DNA of 64,000 nucleotides from Humibacillus xanthopallidus (GTDB lineage Bacteria; Actinomycetota; Actinomycetes; Actinomycetales; Dermatophilaceae), in NCBI RefSeq assembly GCF_006716675.1, contig NZ_VFPM01000002.1:930001-994000 (forward strand), given 5' to 3'. Shown piece after piece: positions 9,196 through 17,566 of the stretch; position 1 is the first letter of the stretch, and every line of letters starts with the position of its first letter. The notes under the pieces were generated by a model that saw only the letters and a program-made list of their open reading frames with translations, searched no databases and was not told where the DNA came from. Made by a program: the position numbers and the translations under genes.

Positions 9196-11784
9196 GTGAA
9201 GGCCATCCGACGCTTCAACGTCCGCACCGTCCTGCCCTCCCGCATCGAGGGCCTCGGCGTGCTCGCCAGCAACCTGCGCTGGTCGTGGCACCCGCCGACC
9301 CGCGACCTCTTCGAGAGCATCAGCCCGAGCCGCTGGGCCGAGGCCGGCGAGGACCCGGTCAAGCTCCTCTCGCGCCTGTCCTCCGACGAGCTCGCCGCGC
9401 TCGCCGCCGACGACGACTTCGTCAGCAGCGTCGTCGCCGCCAACGAGGACCTCCACCACTACCTCACCGACGAGCGCTGGTACCAGCGGTGGAGCCGCGA
9501 GCAGGAGGCTGCCGGGAGGGCCGCCCCGCGTGCCATCGCCTACTTCAGCCCCGAGTTCGGCATCACCGCAGTGCTGCCGCAGTACTCCGGCGGCCTCGGC
9601 ATCCTCGCGGGCGACCACCTCAAGACCGCCTCCGACCTCGGCGTGCCGATCGTCGGTGTCGGCCTGTTCTACAAGACCGGCTACTTCAAGCAGGCGCTGT
9701 CGCGTGACGGCTGGCAGGTCGAGACCTACCCCGTGCTCGACCCAGACGGACTGCCGCTCTCGCTGCTGCGCGAGGAGGACGGCACGCCCGCCGTCGTCAC
9801 GATCGACCTGCCGGCCGGTCGCCAGCTGCACGCCCACGTCTGGAAGGCGCAGGTCGGCCGCGTGCCCCTGCTCCTGCTCGACTCCGACGTGCCGGGCAAC
9901 GACGAGACGACCCGCGCGGTCACCGAGACCCTCTACGGCGGCGGTGGCGACACCCGCCTCGAGCAGGAGCTGCTGCTCGGCATCGGCGGCGTCCGCGCGC
10001 TGCGCCTCTGGTCGCGCCTCTCGGGCGCGCCGACCCCGGAGGTCTACCACACCAACGAGGGCCACGCCGGCTTCCTCGGCGTCGAGCGCATCGCCGAGCT
10101 CGTGCGCGACCACGGCCTGACCTTCGACGAGGCCCTCGAGGCCGTCCGCGCCGCAACGGTGTTCACGACGCACACCCCCGTGCCGGCCGGCATCGACCGC
10201 TTCGACGCCGCCAAGATCAACCTCTTCTTCGGCGGGCCCCGCGCCATCCCGGGCGTGCCCGTCGACCGCCTGCTCGCCCTCGGCGCCGAGGACTACGCCG
10301 GTGGCCAGCCCGGCATCTTCAACATGGCCGTCATGGGACTGCGCCTCGCCCAGCGCGCCAACGGCGTCTCGCAGCTGCACGGTGTCGTGAGCCGCGAGAT
10401 GTTCGACGGTCTGTGGCCGGGCTTCGACGACGTCGAGGTGCCGATCACGAGCATCACCAACGGAGTTCACGCCCCGACGTGGGTCGACCGCTCCGTCTAC
10501 GAGGTCGCCCGCAAGCACCTCGGCACCGCCGACATCGCCGGTGCCGACCTCTGGCACCGCATCGACGAGGTGCCCGCCGACGCCGTGTGGAGCACGAAGC
10601 GCGAGATGCGCGAGAAGCTCGTCATCGACGCCCGCCGCCGCGTCAAGTCCTCGTGGCACAAGCGCGGTGCGAGCGACGCCGAGCTCGGCTGGGTGGACGA
10701 CATCCTCGACCCCGACGTGCTGACGATCGGCTTCGCCCGCCGCGTGCCGACCTACAAGCGCCTCACCCTCATGCTGCGCGACCCCGAGCGCCTCAAGCGC
10801 CTCCTGCTCCACCCGGAGCGTCCGGTGCAGCTCATCATCGCCGGCAAGTCGCACCCCGCCGACGAGACGGGCAAGCGACTCATCCAGGAGATGGTCCGCT
10901 TCGCCGACGACCCCGAGGTGCGCCACCGCATCGTCTTCCTGCCCAACTACGACATCGCCATGGCGCAGCACCTCTACCCGGGCTGCGACGTCTGGCTCAA
11001 CAACCCGCTGCGCCCCTTCGAGGCGTGCGGCACGTCGGGCATGAAGGCGGCCCTCAACGGTGGGCTCAACCTCTCGATCCTCGACGGCTGGTGGGACGAG
11101 TGGTTCGACGGCCGCAACGGCTGGGCCATCCCGACCGCCGACGGCGTCGAGGACCCCGACCACCGTGACGACATCGAGGCGGCCGCGCTCTACGACCTCA
11201 TCGAGCACGACGTCGCCGCGAAGTTCTACGACCGCGACGACGCCGGCCTGCCCCAGGGCTGGATCTCGATGATGACCCACACCCTCAAGACCCTCGGCCC
11301 CAAGGTGCTCGCCAGCCGCATGGTCGAGGACTACACGGTGAAGCTCTACAGCCCGGCCGCCGGGGCGGGTCGCGCCCTCGACGGGCCGGACTTCACCGGC
11401 GCCAAGGACCTCGCGGCCTACAAGGCCAAGGTGCGCGCCGCGTGGCCGAGCGTCAAGGTCGAGCACGTCGAGCCCTCGGGCGTCTCCGACTCGCCGCTCA
11501 TCGGCGACACCCTCGACGTCAAGGCCTACGTCGACCTCGGGGGCCTCGAGCCCGACGAGGTCGAGGTGCAGCTCGTGCACGGTCACGTCACCGACACCGA
11601 CGAGATCTGGGGCACGGAGGTCGCGCCCCTGTCTCTCGTCGAGTCATACGACGGCGGCCGGCACCAGTTCGCCGGGTCGCAGTCGCTGCGCCGCACCGGG
11701 TCCTTCGGCTACAGCGTCCGCGTCGTGCCGAAGCACCCCGCGCTCGCGACGTCGGCCGAGCTGGGTCTCGCCCGCAACGCCTGA
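9196..11784 (+). CDS. glgP: Glycogen/alpha-glucan phosphorylase
   Basis: Phosphorolyses alpha-1,4-glucan to glucose-1-phosphate using pyridoxal phosphate. 862 residues from the chosen GTG; homologues typically begin KAIRRFxVRTVLP, which matches this start, and a TATGCT -10 sits seven bases before it. ATG codons at 9172 and 9184 are alternatives. The N-terminal DUF3417-type segment with NLRWSWHPPTRDLFE (residues about 25-40) marks the GT35 subfamily of alpha-glucan phosphorylases. The PLP lysine is in GTSGMKAALNGG at about residue 617. Divergent from glgE, so synthesis and breakdown genes share a control region; convergent with glgX, stops 4 bases apart. Confidence 0.94.
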   Translation: MKAIRRFNVRTVLPSRIEGLGVLASNLRWSWHPPTRDLFESISPSRWAEAGEDPVKLLSRLSSDELAALAADDDFVSSVVAANEDLHHYLTDERWYQRWSREQEAAGRAAPRAIAYFSPEFGITAVLPQYSGGLGILAGDHLKTASDLGVPIVGVGLFYKTGYFKQALSRDGWQVETYPVLDPDGLPLSLLREEDGTPAVVTIDLPAGRQLHAHVWKAQVGRVPLLLLDSDVPGNDETTRAVTETLYGGGGDTRLEQELLLGIGGVRALRLWSRLSGAPTPEVYHTNEGHAGFLGVERIAELVRDHGLTFDEALEAVRAATVFTTHTPVPAGIDRFDAAKINLFFGGPRAIPGVPVDRLLALGAEDYAGGQPGIFNMAVMGLRLAQRANGVSQLHGVVSREMFDGLWPGFDDVEVPITSITNGVHAPTWVDRSVYEVARKHLGTADIAGADLWHRIDEVPADAVWSTKREMREKLVIDARRRVKSSWHKRGASDAELGWVDDILDPDVLTIGFARRVPTYKRLTLMLRDPERLKRLLLHPERPVQLIIAGKSHPADETGKRLIQEMVRFADDPEVRHRIVFLPNYDIAMAQHLYPGCDVWLNNPLRPFEACGTSGMKAALNGGLNLSILDGWWDEWFDGRNGWAIPTADGVEDPDHRDDIEAAALYDLIEHDVAAKFYDRDDAGLPQGWISMMTHTLKTLGPKVLASRMVEDYTVKLYSPAAGAGRALDGPDFTGAKDLAAYKAKVRAAWPSVKVEHVEPSGVSDSPLIGDTLDVKAYVDLGGLEPDEVEVQLVHGHVTDTDEIWGTEVAPLSLVESYDGGRHQFAGSQSLRRTGSFGYSVRVVPKHPALATSAELGLARNA

Positions 11785-11788
11785 GCCC

Positions 11789-13924
11789 TCAGGGCCACGT
11801 CGTGGCGCGCCAGACGCGCATCGACGCCGGGGCCATCGTGACGACCGTCCCCGCTCCCACGGGTTCCCCGGGGGGAGCGGGGACCTCGTCGTTGCTGTCC
11901 CAGAGCAGCTCGTATGCCGCCGCGCCGGGTGCGGTGGGCAGCGTGACCTCGACCTCGTGCGCCGCCCCGTTGAGCGAGAGCAGCACGGTGCGCTGGCCGA
12001 GCCACATGCCGCCGTAGAGCGCCTGCACGACCTCGACCCACGAGTGTCCCCAGCGGTCGCCCATCGGGTGCCCGTCGTCGCCGAACCACGCGAGGTCGGT
12101 CGAGCCGTCCTCGTGGACCTGGCGCCCGGAGAAGAAGCTGCGCTGCCGGAGCACCGGGTGCTCCTGGCGCAGCCGCACGAGGTGCCGGGTGGTCTCCAGC
12201 AGATCCTGCTGCCAGGGCTCGTGGTCCCACGACATCCAGCTGATCTCGTTGTCCTGCGAGTAGGGGTTGTTGTTCCCCCGCTGGCTGCGTCCGAACTCGT
12301 CGCCGGCGTTGATCATCGGCACGCCAGTGGCGAGCAGCAGGGTGCCGAGCAGGTTGCGCATCGAGCTCCGCCTCCGCGCGAGGGTCGCCAGGTCGTCGGT
12401 GCGGCCCTCGACGCCGTGGTTCCACGAGCGGTTGTCGTTGGAGCCGTCGGTGCCGCCGTGGCCGTTGGCGCCGTTGTGCTTGACGTCGTATGCCGTGAGG
12501 TCGGCGAGCGTGAAGCCGTCGTGGGCGGTGACGAAGTTGATCGAGGCGATCGTGCCGCGCCCGTGGGTGTCGAAGAGGTCCTGCGACCCGGCGAGCCGCG
12601 TCGCGAGCTCCTGCGCCCCGTGCCTCGCGCCGCCGTGCAGCGACGCCCGGACGTCGGTCAGCCAGAAGGTGCGCACCGTGTCGCGGAAGCGGTCGTTCCA
12701 CTCCGAGAAGGGTGGCGGGAAGCGGCCCGTGCGCCAGCCGTGGATGCCGACGTCCCACGGCTCGGCGATGAGCTTGGTGCGGGAGAGCACCGGGTCGGTG
12801 CGCAGCGCGACGAGGAAGGGGTGGTCGCGGTCGTAGGCGTCGTCCTTGCCGCGGCCGAGGGCGACGGCGAGGTCGAAGCGGAACCCGTCGACGTGGCACT
12901 CCTGCACCCAGTAGCGCAGCGAGTCGAGCACCATGCGGGCCACGACGGGATGGGTGAGGTCGAGCGTGTTGCCGCAGCCCGTGACGTCGATGTCCTGCCC
13001 GCGTCCGTCGAGGCGGTAGTAGGCGCGCTCGTCGAGGCCCCGCCACGAGAGGGTCATCATGTCGCGGGAGTTCTCCGCCGTGTGGTTGTAGACGACGTCG
13101 AGGAGCACCTCGATGCCGGCGGCGTGCAGGTCCTTGACCATCGTCTTGAACTCGTCGAGGACGCCTTGGGGGTCGCTCGCCGCGGCGTAGGCGGCGTGCG
13201 GGGCGAAGAAGCCCATCGTGTTGTAGCCCCAGTGGTTCGTCAGGCCGCGCAGGACGAGGTCGGGCTCGTGCGTGAAGGCGTGCACGGGCAGCAGCTCGAC
13301 CGCGGTGACACCGAGCTGGAGCAGGTGCTCGACGAAGGCAGGGTGGGCGAGGCCGGCATACGTGCCGCGCAGCTCGGGCGGGACTTCCGGGTGCAGCCGG
13401 GTGGCGCTCTTGACGTGGACCTCGTAGATGAGCGACTGCAACAGTGATCGACGCGGGAAGTCGTCTGTGCCCCAGTCGAACTCGGTGTCGACGACGACGC
13501 AGCGCGGCATGTGCGGGGCGCTGTCGCGGTCGTCGCGCACGGCGATGTCGCCGCGCAGGTCGGAGCCGACGCGGTGGGAGTAGAGGGACGGGTCGAGGTG
13601 CACGTCGCCGTCGATGGCGCGGGCGTAGGGGTCGAGCAGGAGCTTGGCGGGGTTGTGGAGCAGGGCGGCGTCCGGGTCCCACGCGCCGTCGACGCGGACG
13701 GCATACCGCTGGCCGAGGCCCACGCCCGCGATCGTGTCGAACCAGAAGCCGTGGGCGCGGTGGCGCAGGGGCACCCGGCGCTCGACCTCGCTGCCGTCGT
13801 CGCCAGGGTCGAAGAGGCAGATCTCGACCGCGGTCGCGTGCCCGGCGTAGACGCAGAACTCGGCGCCGCCGTCGATGAGGCGGACTCCGGGCTCCGGGGG
13901 CAGGTCCGGTGACGTCGGCGACAT
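11789..13924 (-). CDS. glgX: Glycogen debranching enzyme GlgX
   Basis: GH13 isoamylase-type enzyme hydrolysing alpha-1,6 branches left after phosphorylase action. 711 residues. There is an N-terminal carbohydrate-binding-module-like sandwich (residues about 10-130), then the barrel with YNHTAE, DGFRFDLAVALG (nucleophile Asp near 348), LIAEPWDVG (acid Glu near 386) and FVTAHDGFTLADL near 470. A NNNPYSQDNEISW motif follows, as in GlgX/TreX proteins. On the minus strand TACGCT lies seven bases upstream of the ATG, so the mRNA is probably leaderless. Convergent and almost touching glgP, its functional partner. Confidence 0.95.
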   Translation of the reverse strand: MSPTSPDLPPEPGVRLIDGGAEFCVYAGHATAVEICLFDPGDDGSEVERRVPLRHRAHGFWFDTIAGVGLGQRYAVRVDGAWDPDAALLHNPAKLLLDPYARAIDGDVHLDPSLYSHRVGSDLRGDIAVRDDRDSAPHMPRCVVVDTEFDWGTDDFPRRSLLQSLIYEVHVKSATRLHPEVPPELRGTYAGLAHPAFVEHLLQLGVTAVELLPVHAFTHEPDLVLRGLTNHWGYNTMGFFAPHAAYAAASDPQGVLDEFKTMVKDLHAAGIEVLLDVVYNHTAENSRDMMTLSWRGLDERAYYRLDGRGQDIDVTGCGNTLDLTHPVVARMVLDSLRYWVQECHVDGFRFDLAVALGRGKDDAYDRDHPFLVALRTDPVLSRTKLIAEPWDVGIHGWRTGRFPPPFSEWNDRFRDTVRTFWLTDVRASLHGGARHGAQELATRLAGSQDLFDTHGRGTIASINFVTAHDGFTLADLTAYDVKHNGANGHGGTDGSNDNRSWNHGVEGRTDDLATLARRRSSMRNLLGTLLLATGVPMINAGDEFGRSQRGNNNPYSQDNEISWMSWDHEPWQQDLLETTRHLVRLRQEHPVLRQRSFFSGRQVHEDGSTDLAWFGDDGHPMGDRWGHSWVEVVQALYGGMWLGQRTVLLSLNGAAHEVEVTLPTAPGAAAYELLWDSNDEVPAPPGEPVGAGTVVTMAPASMRVWRATTWP

Positions 13925-13982
13925 GGGGCACAGCGTAGGGGCAGGGGGGCGGAGCGCCAGGGGGGTGTCGAGGGTGTGGGAC

Positions 13983-14744
13983 TCAGCTGCCCAGCTCGAA
14001 GTCGCAGGCGACCGCGCGGTGGTCGGAGGCGATGTCGAAGACGGCCGAGTCGAGCAGCCGCAGGTCGCGGTAGAGCACGACGTCGAGCTGCGCGTCGAAG
14101 CTCGCGAGGTCGCGCCGCGTCGCGGCCGCGGCCAGCCGCGCCATCCACTCGTGCTTCGAGCCGCTGATGCGCCACGTGGGCTCGTGGAGCGGCACGTGGG
14201 TGAGGCCGCCGGCCTCGTGCATGGCCCGGTCGGCGGCGGCCGGGCGCGGGTAGTGGTTCATGTCACCGGTGAGCACGTGCGGCCCGCGACTCAGCGGCTC
14301 GCGCTGGAGCGCTGCTCGGAGGGCCCGCACCTGCTTGGTGCGCGCGTGCGCCCGCGCGAAGACGATGAGGTGCGCGGTCGACAGGGTGAGCGGCCCCGCC
14401 TCGGTCTCGAACGCCGCGCTGACCATGCCGCGCTCGTGCCAGTGGTCGGAGACACGGAGCAGCGGGCCGGCCGCCTTGAGGGTCGTGACCAGGGGCTCGC
14501 CGATGGGTGTGGCGACCCGCGGGTCGTGGGCGAGCACGAGACCCGCGGGGGCGTGCCAGTGCGTGAGCTCGAGTCCGACGTCGCCGAGCGCCGCCCGCAG
14601 CTGGCCCTCCGTCACGCCGAAGACCTCCTGGAGCCCGACGAGGCCGGCTCCGGTGGCGCGGAAGGGCTCGAGACCGCCGGGGGTGCGCAGCAGGTCTCCC
14701 GTGCACGTGTTGGCCGTCGCCACCGTGAGGGTCGTGCTCGTCAT
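13983..14744 (-). CDS. Endonuclease/exonuclease/phosphatase-family protein
   Basis: 253-residue protein of the EEP (DNase I/AP endonuclease/sphingomyelinase) fold. Visible are the N-terminal LTVATANT strand with the metal-binding Asn, the LVGLQEV glutamate near residue 40, GDMNHYP near 160 and the closing SDHRAVACDF near 240, so the metal-dependent phosphoesterase site looks complete. The substrate cannot be told; proteins of this size act on nucleic acids or on small phosphoesters. No signal peptide is evident. The ATG at 14744 lacks a clear ribosome binding site or -10. Confidence 0.85.
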   Translation of the reverse strand: MTSTTLTVATANTCTGDLLRTPGGLEPFRATGAGLVGLQEVFGVTEGQLRAALGDVGLELTHWHAPAGLVLAHDPRVATPIGEPLVTTLKAAGPLLRVSDHWHERGMVSAAFETEAGPLTLSTAHLIVFARAHARTKQVRALRAALQREPLSRGPHVLTGDMNHYPRPAAADRAMHEAGGLTHVPLHEPTWRISGSKHEWMARLAAAATRRDLASFDAQLDVVLYRDLRLLDSAVFDIASDHRAVACDFELGS

Positions 14745-14828
14745 GACGGCGCACTCACGCTCGTCGTCGCCTCGGCGACGGGTCGGGTCTCGGCATGGGT
14801 CACCTCGCGTGGGTCCGTGCTCGCAGTC

Positions 14829-14842
14829 TACGGTTGGCTGCA
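14829..14842 (+). promoter_or_regulatory. -10-like element of a leaderless transcript
   Basis: TACGGT at 14829-14834, seven bases before the ATG of the YbjN-domain gene. No ribosome binding site is present between them. Confidence 0.55.
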
Positions 14843-15345
14843 TGACCGATCCGACCGCACTGCCCAACTTCACGCCGCAGACGCCGGCGCCCGCGCCCAA
14901 CGGCGCCCCCGTGAGCGACACCCCGGTGCGCGACCGCATCATCGCGATCCTGCGGGGCCTCGAGATCGACGCCACCGTCGACGGTGACGGCGACATCGAG
15001 TTCGCCATCGTCGACGACCAGGGCACGAGTACCACCCTGTTCGCCCGCGTCGCCGAGGGTGACCTCGCGCTCGTCCGCTTCTTCGGTCAGTGGCAGCTCG
15101 CCGAGCCCGTCTCACCCGACCGCAACGAGCGCCTCGCGCGCTGCAACGACATGACGATGCAGCTCAACATCGTCAAGGTGACGCTCGTGCAGGAGAGCCT
15201 CGTCGTGTCGGCCGAGCACGTCATCACCCCCAACGCCGACCTCGACGTCCTCGTGCCGCTGTCGATCAACCACATCCTCCAGAGCGTGGGCTTCTTCTTC
15301 CAGTCGTGGCTGCCCGCCGAGGGCGAGCCGGGCACCGCCGTCTGA
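14842..15345 (+). CDS. YbjN domain-containing protein
   Basis: 167 residues. After a Pro/Ala-rich N-terminus (residues 1-30), residues about 32-155 match the YbjN/type III chaperone-like fold, with VRDRIIAILRGLEIDATVDG, LFARVAEGDLALVRFFGQWQL and the C-terminal SINHILQSVGFFF. The family is thought to be chaperone-like or regulatory; no enzyme activity is implied. The stop overlaps the start of the enoyl-CoA hydratase gene by one base (TGATG), so the two are co-translated. Confidence 0.8.
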   Translation: MTDPTALPNFTPQTPAPAPNGAPVSDTPVRDRIIAILRGLEIDATVDGDGDIEFAIVDDQGTSTTLFARVAEGDLALVRFFGQWQLAEPVSPDRNERLARCNDMTMQLNIVKVTLVQESLVVSAEHVITPNADLDVLVPLSINHILQSVGFFFQSWLPAEGEPGTAV

Positions 15346-16124
15346 TGGGCGAGTTCGTCCGCCTCGAGGTCGAGGACGGCGTCGGGACGATCCGCCTCGA
15401 CCGGCCGAAGATGAACGCCCTCAACGTGCAGGTCCAGGAGGAGATCCGGGCCGCGGCCCAGGAGGCGACGACCCGCACCGACGTCAAGGCGGTCATCGTC
15501 TACGGCGGCGAGCGGGTCTTCGCGGCAGGCGCCGACATCAAGGAGATGCAGGCGATGTCGTACACCGACATGGTCGAGCGCTCCGGGCCCCTCATGAGCT
15601 CCATCTCGGCGGTCGCTCGCATCCCGAAGCCGGTCATCGCCGCGATCACGGGATACGCGTTGGGTGGCGGCTGCGAGCTCGCACTCGCCTGCGACTTCCG
15701 GGTCGTCGCCGACGACGCCAAGCTCGGCCAGCCCGAGATCCTGCTCGGTGTCATCCCGGGCGCCGGCGGCACGCAGCGTCTCTCACGCCTCGTCGGCGCC
15801 TCGCGGGCGAAGGAGATGATCTTCAGCGGACGCTTCGTCGACGCGCAGGAGGCCCTCGCGATCGGCCTCGCCGACAAGGTCGTGCCCGCCGCCGACGTCT
15901 ACACGGCGTCCCGGGAGTGGGCCTCGACGTTCGTCGGTGCCGCGTCGTATGCCGTGCGCGCCGCCAAGGAGGCCATCGACCGGGGTCTCGAGGTCGACCT
16001 CGAGACCGGTCTCGAGATCGAGCGCCTGCTCTTCGCGTCGCTCTTCGCGACGAAGGACCGCGAGATCGGCATGACCTCGTTCGTCGAGCAGGGCTCCGGC
16101 AAGGCGCAGTTCGAGGGTCGATGA
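15345..16124 (+). CDS. Enoyl-CoA hydratase/isomerase family protein
   Basis: Crotonase-fold enzyme, 259 residues, the usual length. The first oxyanion-hole segment AAGADIKEM lies near residues 63-71. GYALGGGCELALACD near 103-117 and LGQPEILLGVIPGAGGTQRL near 127-146 hold the second oxyanion-hole loop and the two catalytic Glu positions of canonical hydratases. It most likely hydrates short-chain enoyl-CoA in fatty-acid or branched-chain amino acid oxidation. That would fit the electron-transfer flavoprotein genes a few hundred bases downstream. A strong GC hairpin follows. Confidence 0.9.
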   Translation: MGEFVRLEVEDGVGTIRLDRPKMNALNVQVQEEIRAAAQEATTRTDVKAVIVYGGERVFAAGADIKEMQAMSYTDMVERSGPLMSSISAVARIPKPVIAAITGYALGGGCELALACDFRVVADDAKLGQPEILLGVIPGAGGTQRLSRLVGASRAKEMIFSGRFVDAQEALAIGLADKVVPAADVYTASREWASTFVGAASYAVRAAKEAIDRGLEVDLETGLEIERLLFASLFATKDREIGMTSFVEQGSGKAQFEGR

Positions 16125-16131
16125 GGTCGAT

Positions 16132-16165
16132 GACAGGCCGGCCCGGCGTCTCGGGCCGGCCCGTC
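16132..16165 (+). terminator. GC-rich hairpin after the enoyl-CoA hydratase gene
   Basis: Perfect 10-base arms (16136-16145 and 16152-16161) around a 6-base loop, extendable by GAC/GTC. No T tract follows, as is common in high-GC actinobacteria. Confidence 0.6.
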
Positions 16166-16212
16166 ACCGTGGGTCGAGCGGGTCGAGTGCGTCGAGCGCG
16201 TCGGGCCCGCCG

Positions 16213-16542
16213 ATGAGGCGGCTCGACGTGCTCGTCTTCTACGTGCCCGTCGATGACACGGAGCGGGTGCTCGACGCCGTGCTGGCGACAGGTGCCGGAG
16301 CAGTCGGCGACTACCGGGACTGCGCCTTCGTCACGTCGGGCACCGGGCAGTTCCGCCCGGTCGATGGCGCCCGACCCGCCATCGGCACCGTCGGCGAGCT
16401 CGAGAAGGTCGCCGAGAACCGGGTCGAGCTCGTGCTCGACCGGAGCCTGCGAGGAGCGGTCGTGGCCGCCCTGCGAGCCGCCCATCCCTACGAGGAGCCG
16501 GCCTTCCACGTCCTCGAGACGGTCGAGCTCGACCCGGCCTGA
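16213..16542 (+). CDS. Stand-alone NIF3-insert/CutA-like domain protein
   Basis: 109-residue protein resembling the PII/CutA-like domain inserted in larger NIF3-type (YqfO) proteins. Features are a first strand RLDVLVFYVPVDDTERVLDAVLATGAGAVGDYRDCAF, then FVTSGTGQFRPVDGARPAIG near residues 40-60 and AHPYEEPAFHVLE near 90-102, the last being characteristic of that family. No NIF3 metal-binding core is attached. Function is unknown; these domains bind small ligands or form trimers. The start is the ATG 88 bases after the previous gene, and the upstream sequence is GC-rich and gives no clear ribosome binding site. Confidence 0.75.
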   Translation: MRRLDVLVFYVPVDDTERVLDAVLATGAGAVGDYRDCAFVTSGTGQFRPVDGARPAIGTVGELEKVAENRVELVLDRSLRGAVVAALRAAHPYEEPAFHVLETVELDPA

Positions 16543-16555
16543 CGGCATACCGCCG

Positions 16556-16585
16556 CGCGACCAGCCGCGACCAGCCGCGACCACC
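16556..16585. repeat. 10-bp tandem repeat, three copies
   Basis: CGCGACCAGC repeated at 16556, 16566 and 16576, the last copy ending in CC. It lies between the NIF3-like gene and etfB. Confidence 0.8.
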
Positions 16586-16629
16586 GGCCCGACCTCGCTC
16601 GTGGTGAGCGTCACGCCTGAGGCGTGCGG

Positions 16630-16647
16630 ACTGAGCGGGCGCTCAGT
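16630..16647. promoter_or_regulatory. 18-bp perfect palindrome, candidate operator of etfBA
   Basis: ACTGAGCG-GG-CGCTCAGT is an exact inverted repeat about 80 bases upstream of the etfB start. Its form is typical of TetR-family operators. No regulator gene is adjacent, so a regulator acting from elsewhere is implied. Confidence 0.6.
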
Positions 16648-16726
16648 GAGAGGATGGCAGGCAGTGCCGGAGCGACCTCCGACTGCTCCATCAGCCACCA
16701 CCAGCAACGGAAGAGGACGTTCACCC

Positions 16727-17527
16727 ATGAACATCGTCGTCTGTGTCAAGTACGTGCCGGACGCCCAGGCCGAGCGCACGTTCAACGCATCTGACAACAC
16801 GACCGACCGCGACAACGTGGACGGCCTGCTGTCCGAGCTCGACGAGTACGCCGTCGAGGAGGCCCTCAAGATCGTCGAAGCCGGCGAGGGCGAGGTGACC
16901 GTGCTGACTGTCGGCCCCGACCAGGCCGCCGACGCCATCAAGAAGGCCCTCCAGATGGGCGCTCACAAGGGTGTCCACGTCAACGACGCCGCGATCCACG
17001 GCTCCGATGCCGTCGCCACCTCGCTCGTGCTCGCCGAGGCGATCAAGAAGATCGGCAGCGAGAGCCCCGTCGACCTCGTCGTCACCGGCATGGCCTCGAC
17101 CGACGGCACCATGGGTGTCGTCCCGACGATGCTCGCCGAGCGTCTCGGGCTCCCGGCCGTCACCTTCGCCTCCGAGCTCACCATCGACGGTGGCACGGGT
17201 GGCACGGCGACGATCCACCGCGACGGCGACGCCTCGACGCAGACGATCACGGCCACGCTGCCGGCGCTCGTCTCGGTCACCGACCAGATCAACGAGCCGC
17301 GCTACCCCTCGTTCAAGGGGATCATGGCGGCGAAGAAGAAGCCCGTCGAGCAGTGGAGCCTCGCCGACCTCGGCGTCGACGCCTCGCAGGTCGGCCTCGA
17401 CGCCGCCTGGACCAAGGTCGAGTCCTTCGCCGCACGCCCCCCGCGCTCGCAGGGCGAGATCGTCCCCGACGAGGGCGACGGCGGCCAGAAGCTCGCGGCC
17501 TTCCTCGCCGAGCACAAGTTCGTCTGA
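16727..17527 (+). CDS. etfB: Electron transfer flavoprotein, beta subunit
   Basis: 266 residues, usual length. Begins NIVVCVKYVPDAQAERTF and contains DEYAVEEALKI near residue 40 and the signature VVTGMASTDGTMGVVPTMLAERLGLP near 115-140, diagnostic of EtfB. Together with EtfA it carries electrons from acyl-CoA dehydrogenases to the membrane quinone pool. The ATG is preceded by GGAAGAGGA with a 9-base gap. etfA follows after 39 bases. A palindromic candidate operator lies upstream of the pair. Confidence 0.96.
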   Translation: MNIVVCVKYVPDAQAERTFNASDNTTDRDNVDGLLSELDEYAVEEALKIVEAGEGEVTVLTVGPDQAADAIKKALQMGAHKGVHVNDAAIHGSDAVATSLVLAEAIKKIGSESPVDLVVTGMASTDGTMGVVPTMLAERLGLPAVTFASELTIDGGTGGTATIHRDGDASTQTITATLPALVSVTDQINEPRYPSFKGIMAAKKKPVEQWSLADLGVDASQVGLDAAWTKVESFAARPPRSQGEIVPDEGDGGQKLAAFLAEHKFV

Positions 17528-17566
17528 GCGTCCGAAACCCCAGCCACAGAAGGAGATCCCCACACC

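Noticed and set aside
9064..11586. Minus-strand continuation of the glgE frame upstream of its start, about 840 codons
   Set aside because: It runs opposite glgP with shadow-like composition; homologues of GlgE begin near the chosen GTG, which has its own -10.
14745..15035. N-terminal extension of the EEP protein
   Set aside because: The extra residues would come from the strand opposite the YbjN gene and lack any fold; the family begins at the LTVATANT strand.
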